DNA from: an uncultured Odoribacter sp.
Lineage (GTDB): Bacteria; Bacteroidota; Bacteroidia; Bacteroidales; Marinifilaceae
Assembly: GCA_944321165.1 (NCBI GenBank)
Contig: CALUKE010000005.1
Span: 1-64,000, forward strand
Length of the DNA stretch: 64,000 bases
Direction of reading: 5' to 3'
Both the position numbers and the translations under genes were made by a program. Position 1 is the stretch's first letter, and the number at the start of each line of letters is the position of its first letter. The notes beneath the pieces were generated by a model that was not told where the DNA came from, did no database searches, and saw nothing but the letters and a program-made list of their open reading frames with translations. Of this stretch, positions 1 through 8,197 are shown one piece after another.

Positions 1-205
1 ATATTTGGACGGTTATCCCGGCAAACTGACGGCTAAGAACTGGGCAAAACGTGTAAAGGTATCACCAGATACAGCAGTACGCGATATAAAAGATTTGGTA
101 GAAAAGGGTATTCTGATACCCCAGCAGGGGCGGGTTCGTGACGTCTTTTACGGAATCCGGTGCAGTGAGTCTATCCTTGTCATCCCCATGCCGGAAGATT
201 TATAA
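1..205 (+). CDS. Fic-family protein, C-terminal end (partial)
   Basis: The reading frame is already open at the left edge, so only about 67 C-terminal residues are visible. They form a winged-helix-like segment (LTAKNWAKRVKVSPDTAVRD, then DLVEKGIL and a basic QQGRVRD turn). This kind of segment closes many Bacteroidota Fic/DUF4172 proteins, where 'KWA...S.DTA.RDI.DL...GIL' follows the Fic AMP-transferase domain. The Fic catalytic motif itself would lie outside the window, so the family call rests on this tail alone. A 95% identical copy of the last 180 bp lies about 3 kb downstream. In the downstream copy the gene end runs into a hairpin; here that hairpin is cut after its left arm. Confidence 0.5.
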   Translation, partial: YLDGYPGKLTAKNWAKRVKVSPDTAVRDIKDLVEKGILIPQQGRVRDVFYGIRCSESILVIPMPEDL

Positions 206-222
206 TCATTCATCATACAAGC
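43..222 (+). repeat. 180-bp duplicated Fic 3' end, copy A
   Basis: This segment matches positions 3035-3214 with about 9 differences in 180 bases by eye. It covers the last 54 codons of the Fic-type gene, the stop codon and the start of the 3' flank. Similarity stops abruptly at 222, inside the left arm of a hairpin that is complete in the other copy. Confidence 0.85.
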
Positions 223-718
223 GATGGCATATCTAGTTTTGAATTCCATAAATTCATTTATTTCTTTTTATAATATTAATTTAGAATTGTCACTCTTTAT
301 TAGATCAAAAATATCCTATGTTTCTAATAAGCTAATTTTAGAGTCTAACCTTAGTTTGATTAATCTAAGAACAGAAATTGATAAACTAAAATCATTATGT
401 AATATATTCTAATATTTTTCCGTATCTTTGTTTCGGAAATCTCCACGCAATCTTGTGCAAAATATTGTAAGCCTCCGGTGGAGCAATAGCGGGAGATTAC
501 TCCTTTAGCTGAAAGTTATGTCAAAGATATTCATCCACTTATCGTTAGATTACGATTCCTGGTGGGAACGGAACACAAAGCAAGTGTTATAAAAGCTAAT
601 TTTAATATTTATGTTAAAATATCGCTGGTCGTGTAATACTTAAATAAGCTGTCTGATGATAAAATGAATAGTTTCATTTTCAGGCAATTATATGTCGAAT
701 ATTAATTTATGTAATTTC
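223..718. other. Gap with no supported gene
   Basis: This AT-rich stretch of about 500 bases lies between the Fic tail and the first propeller lipoprotein. A 62-codon rightward reading frame (224-412) is rich in Ile, Leu, Asn and Ser. It resembles nothing I know and is probably chance or a remnant. Around 436-505 there are short self-complementary pieces (CTCC-GGT-GGAG, and ATCTCC pairing with GGAGAT), which could be a structured leader. I see no tRNA or recognisable riboswitch. Confidence 0.4.
423..430 (+). promoter_or_regulatory. Putative Bacteroidales -7 element
   Basis: TATCTTTG fits the Bacteroidales -7 consensus TAnnTTTG. The nearest rightward gene starts about 290 bases further on, so if active it would give a long leader or a separate small RNA. 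No clear -33 TTTG was found at the usual spacing. Confidence 0.3.
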
Positions 719-1744
719 ATGCAGATGAGACTTCCTTTGAGCTTGCTTGTAATGATATTCTTATTGTATGGGTGTCATAATCGTTGTAATTTTTTTTCAA
801 ATAACATAAAGATTGTTGATAGTAATTTTGAAATATCAGATACTATCAGAGGGGAGAAGTTACCTGTTAGTGATATTTATAGTATGACCAGCCTGATTTG
901 TTTTGATGAATATTTGTTGGTTCTTACTCCGAGAGCGAATAATATTTTTAATGTACTTACATTTGATGGAGAAATCATATCTCAATTTGGTACGAAGGGC
1001 AGGGCGAATGACGAAGTGATGAATTGCCAGTTTAACGGCCAAATAGAAAAAATAGGTGGCAATAATTGTGTATGGATAAGTGACGTGGGAAAGTCCCGTT
1101 TGGTATTAATTGATATTGATAAATCGATGGAAAATGGCAAAATAACCATTATGAAAGAAATGAAAACACCCCCTATGTCAGTATATAGTTTTTGTGTAAA
1201 TGATTCAATGCTTATTGCAGAACAATTAAGTGGTAATAATTTTGAATTATTGAAGCATAATATTTCATCAAATAGCTTTTTTCAAGAAACCCTATATAAG
1301 GATGACTACACCAATGCTTTTAGTTTGTATAAGAGTATCTGGCGGTTAGATTCGTGTAAAAATAGGATAATCGGTGCAATGCAGTCTGTTAACCAGATAA
1401 ATGTTTATTCAATAAACGATCAGGAAAGATGTTCAATTGTAATAGGGGAGCAGTGGACCGATAAAAAAGAATTGATAGACAATGAAACCGGTTTGGAACG
1501 TACATCGACGTTTTGCGATTTGGAGATAGCTGGTTCTTATATTTATGCATTATATATGAATCAAGATTTCAATGAGTCTTACGAAAAAGCGAAACCACTG
1601 GATTTGCTTATTTTTGATTTGGATGGAAATCTTGATCGGGTTGTACGTGTAAATGATTATGTTTTTGACATTACAATATCAAGTAACGGGGAATATTTGT
1701 ATGGAAGAACTCCGAACGATGAAATTTATCGTTATAAATTTTAG
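719..1744 (+). CDS. BF3164-like propeller lipoprotein
   Basis: The 341-residue product is a predicted lipoprotein. A basic, hydrophobic signal (MQMRLPLS...) ends in a LLYGC lipobox with Cys19. The rest looks like a TolB-like/BF3164-type beta-propeller, with short repeated strands and the family 'G.KGRAN.E' turn around residue 95 (GTKGRANDEVM). The closest paralogue here is the gene at 15854. I chose ATG 719 rather than the in-frame ATG at 692 because it sits directly before the signal peptide. The next gene also has an ATGCAGATGAGA start region. It is probably exported and lipid-anchored. Ligand and role are unknown. It heads the propeller array, and the next gene begins within about 20 bases of its stop. 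Confidence 0.75.
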   Translation: MQMRLPLSLLVMIFLLYGCHNRCNFFSNNIKIVDSNFEISDTIRGEKLPVSDIYSMTSLICFDEYLLVLTPRANNIFNVLTFDGEIISQFGTKGRANDEVMNCQFNGQIEKIGGNNCVWISDVGKSRLVLIDIDKSMENGKITIMKEMKTPPMSVYSFCVNDSMLIAEQLSGNNFELLKHNISSNSFFQETLYKDDYTNAFSLYKSIWRLDSCKNRIIGAMQSVNQINVYSINDQERCSIVIGEQWTDKKELIDNETGLERTSTFCDLEIAGSYIYALYMNQDFNESYEKAKPLDLLIFDLDGNLDRVVRVNDYVFDITISSNGEYLYGRTPNDEIYRYKF

Positions 1745-1763
1745 TATGACTCAAAATAGTAAG

Positions 1764-2915
1764 ATGCAGATGAGAATAAGTATCAAATTTGTGTATGTAT
1801 TATTGAGTGTTTTACTGTTAGGATGCAATAATACTCGGATGAAAGAAGACATACAGGGAGCAACAGTATTATCTTTTAATGTCAATGACGTTAAAACAGA
1901 AACAAACTTTATCAACTCAATAGATTCCATTCGTTTTGTCGTATTAAAGGACAATACAATCAAGGGTGTTTCGAAAATATTGGCTTATGACAGCAGGTAT
2001 TATGTCTTAGATAAAATGCAAAATGCAGTCAGCATTTTTGATGAAGATGGGAATTTAAAATATAAATTGTCGAAAAAGGGAAGATCGCGACAAGAATATC
2101 TGGAAATCACAGACTTTTCTGTTTCAAATCACAAGATAACTGTCTATGATCAATATTCCATGAAATTTGTTGAATATGACATGAATACAGGTAAATATCT
2201 GAACTCATTTGAGGCTTTGGATATCTATTCTAATATTTGTATGTCTGATGATGGTTTTTTAGTTGCCTATTGTTCATATGGACTTCAAAGTAGTACCAAT
2301 AAAATGCTTACGCTGTATCATTCAAATACGGTTTCCAATTACATTAACAGGCCGACTTATTTAAACGAACGAATTAATATTGAGCAAAGTTCTCCTGTTT
2401 CCCGATATGAGGATAGAATATATTTAACACCATTATTTTCTAATTTTATTTATTGTATTAAATCTGATTCAGTGAAGGCTAAATATTATATTGATTTTGG
2501 AGAACAGCAAATTCCGAAAGGATTTTATAAAAAACTTGACAATGAAAATGCCAATCATATACTAAACGAGATGTACCAGTCTCACTATGTCCATAGTATT
2601 GACCATTTTATTGAAACAGAAAATTATATATATTTTATATTTGCTTATAATAAAGAAGATTATAGTACCTATTATGATAAAAGAACAGCAGAGTTTTCAT
2701 TGTATAAGAAAACTTCTTTCAGTAGTGACAATCAAATTTGGGCCTGCAATCATCATATTTCCAATACGAGTAGTGAGTTTATCAGTCTATTGTATCTTAC
2801 AAATATTTCTCCTATAGAACACAATAGGAGCTTGATTTTGAAGAAACTAATTAACGTTGTTCAGGAAACAAATGAAGAATATGAATTTGCAATTGCAATT
2901 TATAAGTTCAAATGA
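1764..2915 (+). CDS. 6-bladed beta-propeller lipoprotein
   Basis: The product is about 383 residues, with a signal peptide ending VLLLGC (Cys21 from this start). Two motifs recur across this array. One is KKGRSRQEYLEI around residue 110, the 'GRxxxEY' turn that follows the second blade. The other is IDFGEQQIPKGFY in the C-terminal half, the 'DFG..(Q/N)IP' motif. Both fit the Bacteroidota 6-bladed beta-propeller (DUF4934/DUF5128-like) lipoproteins. Start options are ATG 1746, 1764 and 1770; I prefer 1764 because its ATGCAGATGAGA context matches the upstream gene. It is likely co-transcribed with that gene. The function is unknown; periplasmic or surface ligand sensing is only a guess. Confidence 0.75.
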   Translation: MQMRISIKFVYVLLSVLLLGCNNTRMKEDIQGATVLSFNVNDVKTETNFINSIDSIRFVVLKDNTIKGVSKILAYDSRYYVLDKMQNAVSIFDEDGNLKYKLSKKGRSRQEYLEITDFSVSNHKITVYDQYSMKFVEYDMNTGKYLNSFEALDIYSNICMSDDGFLVAYCSYGLQSSTNKMLTLYHSNTVSNYINRPTYLNERINIEQSSPVSRYEDRIYLTPLFSNFIYCIKSDSVKAKYYIDFGEQQIPKGFYKKLDNENANHILNEMYQSHYVHSIDHFIETENYIYFIFAYNKEDYSTYYDKRTAEFSLYKKTSFSSDNQIWACNHHISNTSSEFISLLYLTNISPIEHNRSLILKKLINVVQETNEEYEFAIAIYKFK

Positions 2916-3034
2916 ATAATACCTGTCGTCAACAACAATATATGCAAGTGATAAAACTTTTACAATCGGAGAATATTCAGTTGCCAATGAAAGGATTAGT
3001 TATTCAACAAGGTGAAAACACAAAAGGGAGATCT

Positions 3035-3197
3035 GGCAAAACGTGTAAAGGTATCACCCGATACCGCAGCACGCGATATAAAAGACCTGGTAGAGAAAGG
3101 TATTCTGATACCTCAGCAGGGGCGGGTTCGTGACGTCTTTTACGGAATCCGGTGCAGTGAGTCTATTCTTGTCATCCCCATGCCGGAAGATTTATAA
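3035..3197 (+). pseudogene. Orphan fragment of Fic-type C-terminus
   Basis: The last 53 codons of the Fic-type gene at the left edge recur here with its stop codon, from AKRVKVSPDTAARDIKDL to the shared C-terminus VIPMPEDL. No Fic domain precedes it. The upstream sequence becomes unrelated exactly at 3034/3035, so it cannot encode a working Fic enzyme. It is a relic of a duplication or rearrangement. Several silent differences from copy A suggest the two have diverged for some time or came from two related genes. Confidence 0.8.
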
Positions 3198-3214
3198 TCA
3201 TTCATCATACAAGC
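3035..3214 (+). repeat. 180-bp duplicated Fic 3' end, copy B
   Basis: This is the partner of positions 43-222, in direct orientation and about 95% identical by eye. It retains the whole gene end and continues into the complete hairpin described next. Confidence 0.85.
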
Positions 3215-3250
3215 AGAAAGACTGTGTGCCGCATTTGCTTGTATGATGAA
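3201..3250 (+). terminator. Hairpin after Fic fragment
   Basis: A perfect 15-bp inverted repeat (TTCATCATACAAGCA and its complement) with a 20-base loop begins 3 bases after the Fic stop codon. There is no long T-run behind it, so its strength is uncertain. It is the natural 3' end of the Fic-type gene, since copy A keeps only its left arm. Confidence 0.55.
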
Positions 3251-3291
3251 TAAAGCGTTATACTTTGTAGTGTAATAGAAAATCAAATCCG

Positions 3292-3435
3292 TACCTGTCA
3301 AAGACCAATGCGTTGCATACCTTTTTGCTGGACGAAAACAATCATGTGATTCTGGTAAGCAGCCCTCTGCATAACAAGAAGATTGAAGAGATGTTCTACC
3401 GGATTGTGGAAGAGAAGCTGGGTAAACCGGAATGA
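3292..3435 (+). pseudogene. C-terminal tail of an unidentified gene
   Basis: An open frame with no start reads YLSKTNALHTFLLDENNHVI, continues with a 'LVSSPLHNKKIEEMFYRIV' stretch, and ends LGKPE-stop. The wording (FLLD.NN.V.LV..PLHN.KI) resembles the C-terminus of small Bacteroidota thioredoxin-like lipoproteins, but I cannot name the family with certainty. Only about 47 residues remain, so it is a fragment. The last 60 bases recur at 5821-5880, again directly upstream of a propeller gene. Confidence 0.6.
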
Positions 3436-3502
3436 ATTTGCAACCTGTGAGCAACCGTTTAGGCTTGATTTCCGGATTTTTTATTGTATATTCACTGCAT
3501 AG
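3375..3502 (+). repeat. Junction module: gene tail plus propeller leader
   Basis: This composite block has two reused parts. Bases 3375-3443 (end of the tail fragment, TGA and following bases) recur at 5821-5889 with one mismatch. Bases 3431-3502 (AATGAATTTGCAACCTGTGA and onward through CTTGATTTCCGG) recur at 11070-11142. Each copy lies 20-30 bases upstream of a lipoprotein start, so the block serves as a shared leader or a recombination site. Confidence 0.8.
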
Positions 3503-3530
3503 TTTATATCAAAAGTATAAGGTGTTATGT

Positions 3531-4631
3531 ATGAGGATGTTGTTGAGAATATTTGTAATGTTTGTAATGATTTCATGCCAATATCGGGGTACTGAAACCA
3601 TACATACGGATCATACCATTGTCTTTCATGAAGAGAGCATGCCGTCGATGGCGGAAAATATAGACACTGTCATGTATCTTCCGTTGGAATCGCACAAAGA
3701 CGGATATTATTCTCATGTTTCCAAGGTTGTGTCTTGCGGAGACAAGATTTTTATCGGCGATTTTGTACAGCACAAGATAGTTGTCTATGATACTGTGGGG
3801 CGTTTCCTTTATGCCTTGAATCGTCGTGGGCGGGCGGCGAACGAATATCTGGAAATTAAAAGCTTTTGTGCAACAGAGAACGAAATAAGCCTGATAGACA
3901 ACTTTAGCCATACTTTGAAAATCTACAATTCCGCAACCGGTGATTTTATAAGAAATCATACCATGCCTTTCGTTGCCTGGGATGTGGAATGGATGAATGG
4001 CGGGTATGCCTTTGCATTTTCTCCGCTGCAGAAAGATTTCAATCCTAATGATGAAAGATACCGATTATTCCTGACCGACAAAGAATTGAATGTTGTAAAG
4101 AAATTATTTCCCTATAAGAAAGGTTCAACAGATCCGATTGGAAAAACGGTTTATTTTTCTTCTTCCCCACAGGAGATTATTTTTCATTGGTGTGGGGTGG
4201 ATTATTTTGTAACCATGAACCGATTTGAACGTGACAGTATCAAAATCACATCCGTTGATTTTGGAGACAAACAGATTCCTGCAAAATACCGGGAGAATAT
4301 TGAGAAAATGGATGAAGGCGGATATTGCTATATTTATAATACCCCTGTTGTAAATAAGGATGTCATTGCTCTTGACATCATGTCCCGGGATTTCTCTGCC
4401 TGCTATTTGTATGTTGTAAAGGAAAATATGGTGAAAAAAGGCTATGACGAGGATGCATGGGTGATGACGTATCCTTCGTGTGTGGACCGGCAGGGGAGAT
4501 TCATCTATGTGATGAATTCTCCGGATGAATATGACATGTTTGTCAATAATGGTTTTCCACGAGCATCTGCCAAAGTGGAAGAGCATATAGTAAATGGCGG
4601 TTCGGTTGTTTTATATTATGTGACAAAGTAG
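3531..4631 (+). CDS. 6-bladed beta-propeller lipoprotein
   Basis: The predicted lipoprotein has 366 residues, with the signal peptide MRMLLRIFVMFVMISC and Cys16 as the lipid anchor. It carries the family turns RRGRAANEYLEI and VDFGDKQIPAKYRE. The frame stays open up to an ATG at 3432, but the intervening 33 codons are the reused leader sequence, so ATG 3531 next to the signal peptide is the better start. Codons from about 22 to 121 are duplicated almost exactly in the broken copy at 7088-7447. A separately reused leader lies just upstream. Function unknown. Confidence 0.8.
   Translation: MRMLLRIFVMFVMISCQYRGTETIHTDHTIVFHEESMPSMAENIDTVMYLPLESHKDGYYSHVSKVVSCGDKIFIGDFVQHKIVVYDTVGRFLYALNRRGRAANEYLEIKSFCATENEISLIDNFSHTLKIYNSATGDFIRNHTMPFVAWDVEWMNGGYAFAFSPLQKDFNPNDERYRLFLTDKELNVVKKLFPYKKGSTDPIGKTVYFSSSPQEIIFHWCGVDYFVTMNRFERDSIKITSVDFGDKQIPAKYRENIEKMDEGGYCYIYNTPVVNKDVIALDIMSRDFSACYLYVVKENMVKKGYDEDAWVMTYPSCVDRQGRFIYVMNSPDEYDMFVNNGFPRASAKVEEHIVNGGSVVLYYVTK
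3594..3893 (+). repeat. 300-bp near-identical duplication, copy A
   Basis: This segment inside the intact propeller gene matches 7148-7447 with only two or three differences by eye, for example CGT versus CAT near 3822/7376. The flanks match only weakly, which points to recent copying or gene conversion. Confidence 0.9.
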
Positions 4632-4717
4632 ATTACCGGGACAGGGTTTTGCAGGCAGTTAGAACTTGAAAGGGTTACACGAAAAAACGAACAAAATAGC
4701 GAGAAAAAGAGAATTTT

Positions 4718-5782
4718 ATGAATTGTATCAGCGTATTTATTCGAATAAGTGTCTTCAGTATTTTTCTGGGGGGATGCATGACAAAACCCTCTAATTATGC
4801 AAAAATCATTATGGAGAATCAAGGGGCAGATTGGCCGATTTATGTGGCAGGAGATTCTACCCAAAGAACCATCTCTTTGGAAATGCCAGCAAATTCGTTT
4901 ATAGGCAGTTTTGACAAAATTTTCATGAACGATTCTTTGATTTGTATTTTGGACAAGGGAATCGCCAAAGGTGTATTTATTTTTGATCATTCAGGGAAGT
5001 TCAGGTCAAAAATACAGAGAAGTGGCAGAGGCCCCGGTGAATATATTTCGCCTGATGATGCTGCATTGAAGAAAGATACGGTTCTAATATATGACAGAAA
5101 TAGCCGTAAAATGCTGTATTATAATTTACAAGGAGAATGTTGCAAAGAGACTTGTTTTAAAACATACAGACCGATTCCTTTTGCCATCAAAGATGAGGGG
5201 CATTTTGTCTTTTATTTCGGGATGCCGGGATTTTCGAAAGATAATTCGGAAGTGGTAGAAACGGATCTGGCGGGGAATATCACAAAGCAATATATCGCAC
5301 GTCCGAACTTGAGAGAAGCCCAGGGACGCTTCCATTTGCCTTATTATTTTGCACAAAATAGCGAAGGCGTGTTTTTTATTCCGGTGTTCGGGGACAAAAT
5401 ATATCAGATAACTACTGATTCAATCCGTCCGGTCTTTGATTTTCAATTTAAAAGTCAAATGTATTCATTTGATGAGATTGGAACTCAGTCAATGGTGGAG
5501 CAGAAAGATAAATATTCTTATTTCAGTGATTTTCATATGACGGATGACGGCAGTTTTGTGTGCTTTATCAATCGAGGCAATATTTCTTTAGTCAATTTGG
5601 CCGGCAATATTCATACCGGAGAATTGATGACCTGGAAAGGTGATTCACCCATTATAGGCGTCTATCAAAATTACTTTATCACTGTAATGGAATCAGCTGG
5701 AAGCGGAACGGATTCGGATGAAATGAATACCTCCCTCGTGTTTATAAAAAGCGAACGGCTGACTGATGTAGCAAAGAAATAA
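4718..5782 (+). CDS. 6-bladed beta-propeller lipoprotein
   Basis: The 354-residue product has a signal peptide ending IFLGGC (Cys20). The family turn appears as RSGRGPGEYI, followed by SPDDAALKKDTVLIYDR, in the same place as in its neighbours. The C-terminal half lacks the clear 'DFG..IP' motif of the others, so it belongs to a divergent branch. The gap from the previous gene is 86 bases. Downstream, 38 bases after the stop, lies a second copy of the unidentified-gene tail. It is intact as far as I can see. Function unknown; lipid-anchored and exported by its signal. Confidence 0.75.
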   Translation: MNCISVFIRISVFSIFLGGCMTKPSNYAKIIMENQGADWPIYVAGDSTQRTISLEMPANSFIGSFDKIFMNDSLICILDKGIAKGVFIFDHSGKFRSKIQRSGRGPGEYISPDDAALKKDTVLIYDRNSRKMLYYNLQGECCKETCFKTYRPIPFAIKDEGHFVFYFGMPGFSKDNSEVVETDLAGNITKQYIARPNLREAQGRFHLPYYFAQNSEGVFFIPVFGDKIYQITTDSIRPVFDFQFKSQMYSFDEIGTQSMVEQKDKYSYFSDFHMTDDGSFVCFINRGNISLVNLAGNIHTGELMTWKGDSPIIGVYQNYFITVMESAGSGTDSDEMNTSLVFIKSERLTDVAKK

Positions 5783-5820
5783 ATCATCATCATGAAAGTT
5801 GTGAATAATCTACTGGTATT

Positions 5821-5889
5821 CAAGAAGATTGAAGAGATGTTCTACCGGATTGTGGAGGAGAAGCTGGGTAAACCGGAATGAATTTGCAA
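5821..5889 (+). repeat. Second copy of gene-tail module
   Basis: Matches 3375-3443 with one mismatch (GTGGAGGAG for GTGGAAGAG), including the shared TGA and the following AATTTGCAA. It lies 22 bases upstream of another propeller gene start. Confidence 0.85.
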
Positions 5890-5911
5890 ATGATAAAAAA
5901 AACGTGATAAT

Positions 5912-6990
5912 ATGATGAGAATAAATGCTTTAATGGTAATTTTTGCAAATGTCTTATTGCTTTGTTGTATGAAAGACAATAAGGATGCTGAGTATTTCAA
6001 TGGAGAATTGGTGTACACAGATTTGTCTGCCCCAACAGATACATTGAAAGGGGAGGCTATAGTCTTGGAAGAGGAATGTGTGGGAGGGATGGTTACAGTA
6101 TTGGATTCGTTGATCTTTTTTTATAATCCAACAGATAAACATTATTCCTATCATTGTTATAATTATAAGACAGGTAAGCATATTGGTGATTTTTTTCCAA
6201 TAGGCAGAGGGCATAACGAATTTTTGAACGTAACACCGATCTATGGTGTATCAATGTGTAAAGACACGGCAAAATCCGTTTTTGTGGCACTTAATGAACA
6301 AAAACTGGGAACATTTAATATTACTCGATCTATATCAGAAAAGAAGACTATTTTGGAAGGTGTTCGGGATTTTGAATGGAAAAAGCACTTTATGAATCCG
6401 ATAACCCAGGTTTACCCATACAAGGATAAATTGATTGTTTTTGAAAATGGAAGGAAAACACATTTCAAGCATGATACCTATATTCTTCCTCAGTATGTTT
6501 TTTTAGATAAAAAGACATTGGAGCCTGTTGATACTACAATAAAGCACTACTGAAAGAGCTGCACGAAGAAACGGATATGGATCTGTTTCGTTTTTTCGGT
6601 ATTTTGAAACCGGACAGAACCCGAATGGTGAGTATTATGGGATATTTGCCACAAATCAGTATATGGGATATCGAATCGGGTTGCATCAAAGAAATCAGAT
6701 ATGGGAAAACAACTCTTGTGGATTTACTTGTCAATCCGACGAGTGTCGCAAGATGTCATTCGAGTGTGGCTGCTGATGATAATTATATTTACCTACCTTG
6801 GTTTATTGACGGTGAAATAACCAAAGGGACGCATATTGTCAATGTTTTTTCCTGGGAAGGGAAACATGTCGCTCAATATTATGTAAAAGAACCGTTTGAT
6901 CAGATTCAAATAGATTCAAAATCGAATGTTCTTTTGACTTATAATCAATTTACGAATAGACTATATCGTTATATAATACCTAATAAATAA
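5912..6990 (+). pseudogene. Frameshifted propeller lipoprotein ('GxGHxE' type)
   Basis: Two frames together spell one protein homologous end to end to the intact gene at 12277. Both share DAEYFNGE/DAEYLNGD after the lipobox, GRGHNEF/GRGHHEF, LPQISI/VPQINI, NVFSWEG/HVFNWEG and NRLYRYI/NRLYTAN. The first frame stops at 6551-6553 after DTTIKHY. The second frame is open from 6541 and reads KALLKELHEETD. Adding one A to the AAA at 6541-6543 would join them exactly, so a one-base deletion in a short A-run explains the break. It could be a real mutation, a slippage switch or a sequencing error. Confidence 0.75.
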
Positions 6991-7087
6991 TGTTTTTACT
7001 TATAATCAGGAAGTTATAAATCATGGTGATCTCGTAATAGGCGATTCTTTTGAGGCAAATTTTTGTAAAATCAAAAAAGTGACATAT

Positions 7088-7447
7088 ATGAGAATATTAT
7101 TTTAAATTTTAATATTGACCATGATTTCATGTCGATACCAGTGAGACGAAACCATACATGCGGATCATACCATTGTCTTTCATGAAGAGAGCATGCCGTC
7201 GATGGCGGAAAATATAGACACTGTCATGTATCTTCCGTTGGAATCGCACAAAGACGGATATTATTCTCATGTTTCCAAGGTTGTGTCTTGCGGAGACAAG
7301 ATTTTTATCGGCGATTTTGTACAGCACAAGATAGTTGTCTATGATACTGTGGGGCGTTTCCTTTATGCCTTGAATCATCGTGGGCGGGCGGCGAACGAAT
7401 ATCTGGAAATTAAAAGCTTTTGTGCAACAGAGAACGAAATAAGCCTG
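7088..7447 (+). pseudogene. Truncated copy of the 3531 propeller gene
   Basis: The first 60 bases are degraded: ATGAGAATATTATTTTAA stops after five codons, though the MISC-type lipobox region is still recognisable. Bases 7148-7447 are then almost identical to 3594-3893 and would encode the first two to three blades up to CATENEISL. Homology ends sharply at 7447, where unrelated sequence starts with TTACAAACAACAGACTTA. An internal ATG at 7193 opens 103 codons, but without a signal peptide or the rest of the propeller it is unlikely to be useful. Confidence 0.8.
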
Positions 7448-7465
7448 TTACAAACAACAGACTTA
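7446..7465 (+). repeat. 20-bp direct repeat, left copy
   Basis: TGTTACAAACAACAGACTTA occurs here at the exact break point of the truncated propeller copy. It occurs again at 9443-9462 inside the AAA ATPase gene, in the same orientation. A perfect 20-base match two kilobases apart is unlikely by chance. Confidence 0.7.
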
Positions 7466-7558
7466 TGTGACAGCAGTCGCTATTTCTTAAGGTTGTCTTG
7501 GTAGCAATATTTTGAATAGAAAAGGAAGTATTATTTCTTTTATTGTTCAAATTTTTAC

Positions 7559-7566
7559 TATATTTG
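7559..7566 (+). promoter_or_regulatory. Putative -7 element of AbiE operon
   Basis: TATATTTG matches TAnnTTTG and ends only 4 bases before the AbiEi ATG. With normal spacing, transcription would begin at or near the A of the start codon, so the mRNA may be leaderless. Confidence 0.45.
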
Positions 7567-7570
7567 CAGT

Positions 7571-8197
7571 ATGGATAGACAATTAAGTGAAATAGGAACC
7601 ATTCCAGTAACGACTTCAATCATTGAATCGTTGTATCCGGAACTGAAATCTGCTAACAAGAAAGTAACCTGGCTCGAAAAGCAAGGGGTTATCATTAGAC
7701 TGAAGCGAGGACTTTATGTGATCAACCCCGAACATTCAGGAAAGACTTTGTCGAGTGAGTTGATTGCCAATCATCTCTATACACCTTCGTATATTTCAAT
7801 GTCCACTGCACTACGATATTATGGACTTATCCCCGAGGCTGTATATGTTCATCAATCGATGACAGTAAAACATCCCCGAAGCTTTCAAACTCCACTCGGC
7901 AGTTATGACTACAAATATATTTCAAGAAAGGCATTTCCGATAGGAGTAAGGAGTATGAATAAAGGTGACTATGCATTTCTTATTGCATCACCGGAAAAGG
8001 CTTTATGCGATTTGATTGCCAATTCCTCAAAAGTCATTCTTCGCTATATGAAGGATGTAGAGATATATCTTGAGCAGGATATTCGTATGGATATGGATGA
8101 GTTCTATAAGATGGACGTAAGCATATTTGAAGATTATATTCATCTGGGTAAAAAGGCTGATTCAATTTCGACACTTTTAAAATTCTTAAGGCGATGA
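7571..8197 (+). CDS. abiEi: AbiEi-type antitoxin/transcription regulator
   Basis: The 208-residue protein begins with a winged-helix domain (roughly residues 10-55) whose wing reads GVIIRLKRGLYVI. A middle domain contains YISMSTALRYYGLIPEAVY and SPEKALCDLIA. Both are hallmarks of the AbiEi antitoxin family of type IV toxin-antitoxin systems. AbiEi represses its own promoter and neutralises the AbiEii nucleotidyltransferase. Its stop codon overlaps the toxin start by 4 bases (ATGA), so the two are translationally coupled. The pair sits as an island inside the propeller array. The family call is strong; phage defence as its role here is inference from family knowledge. Confidence 0.88.
   Translation: MDRQLSEIGTIPVTTSIIESLYPELKSANKKVTWLEKQGVIIRLKRGLYVINPEHSGKTLSSELIANHLYTPSYISMSTALRYYGLIPEAVYVHQSMTVKHPRSFQTPLGSYDYKYISRKAFPIGVRSMNKGDYAFLIASPEKALCDLIANSSKVILRYMKDVEIYLEQDIRMDMDEFYKMDVSIFEDYIHLGKKADSISTLLKFLRR

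Noticed and set aside
224..412. 62-codon frame in the first gap as a small gene
   Set aside because: No family resemblance, low-complexity composition and no ribosome-binding or promoter context directly upstream. Kept only as part of the gap description.
7193..7504. 103-codon frame of the truncated propeller copy as a working small protein
   Set aside because: It starts inside the propeller without signal peptide or lipobox and ends in unrelated sequence at the duplication border.
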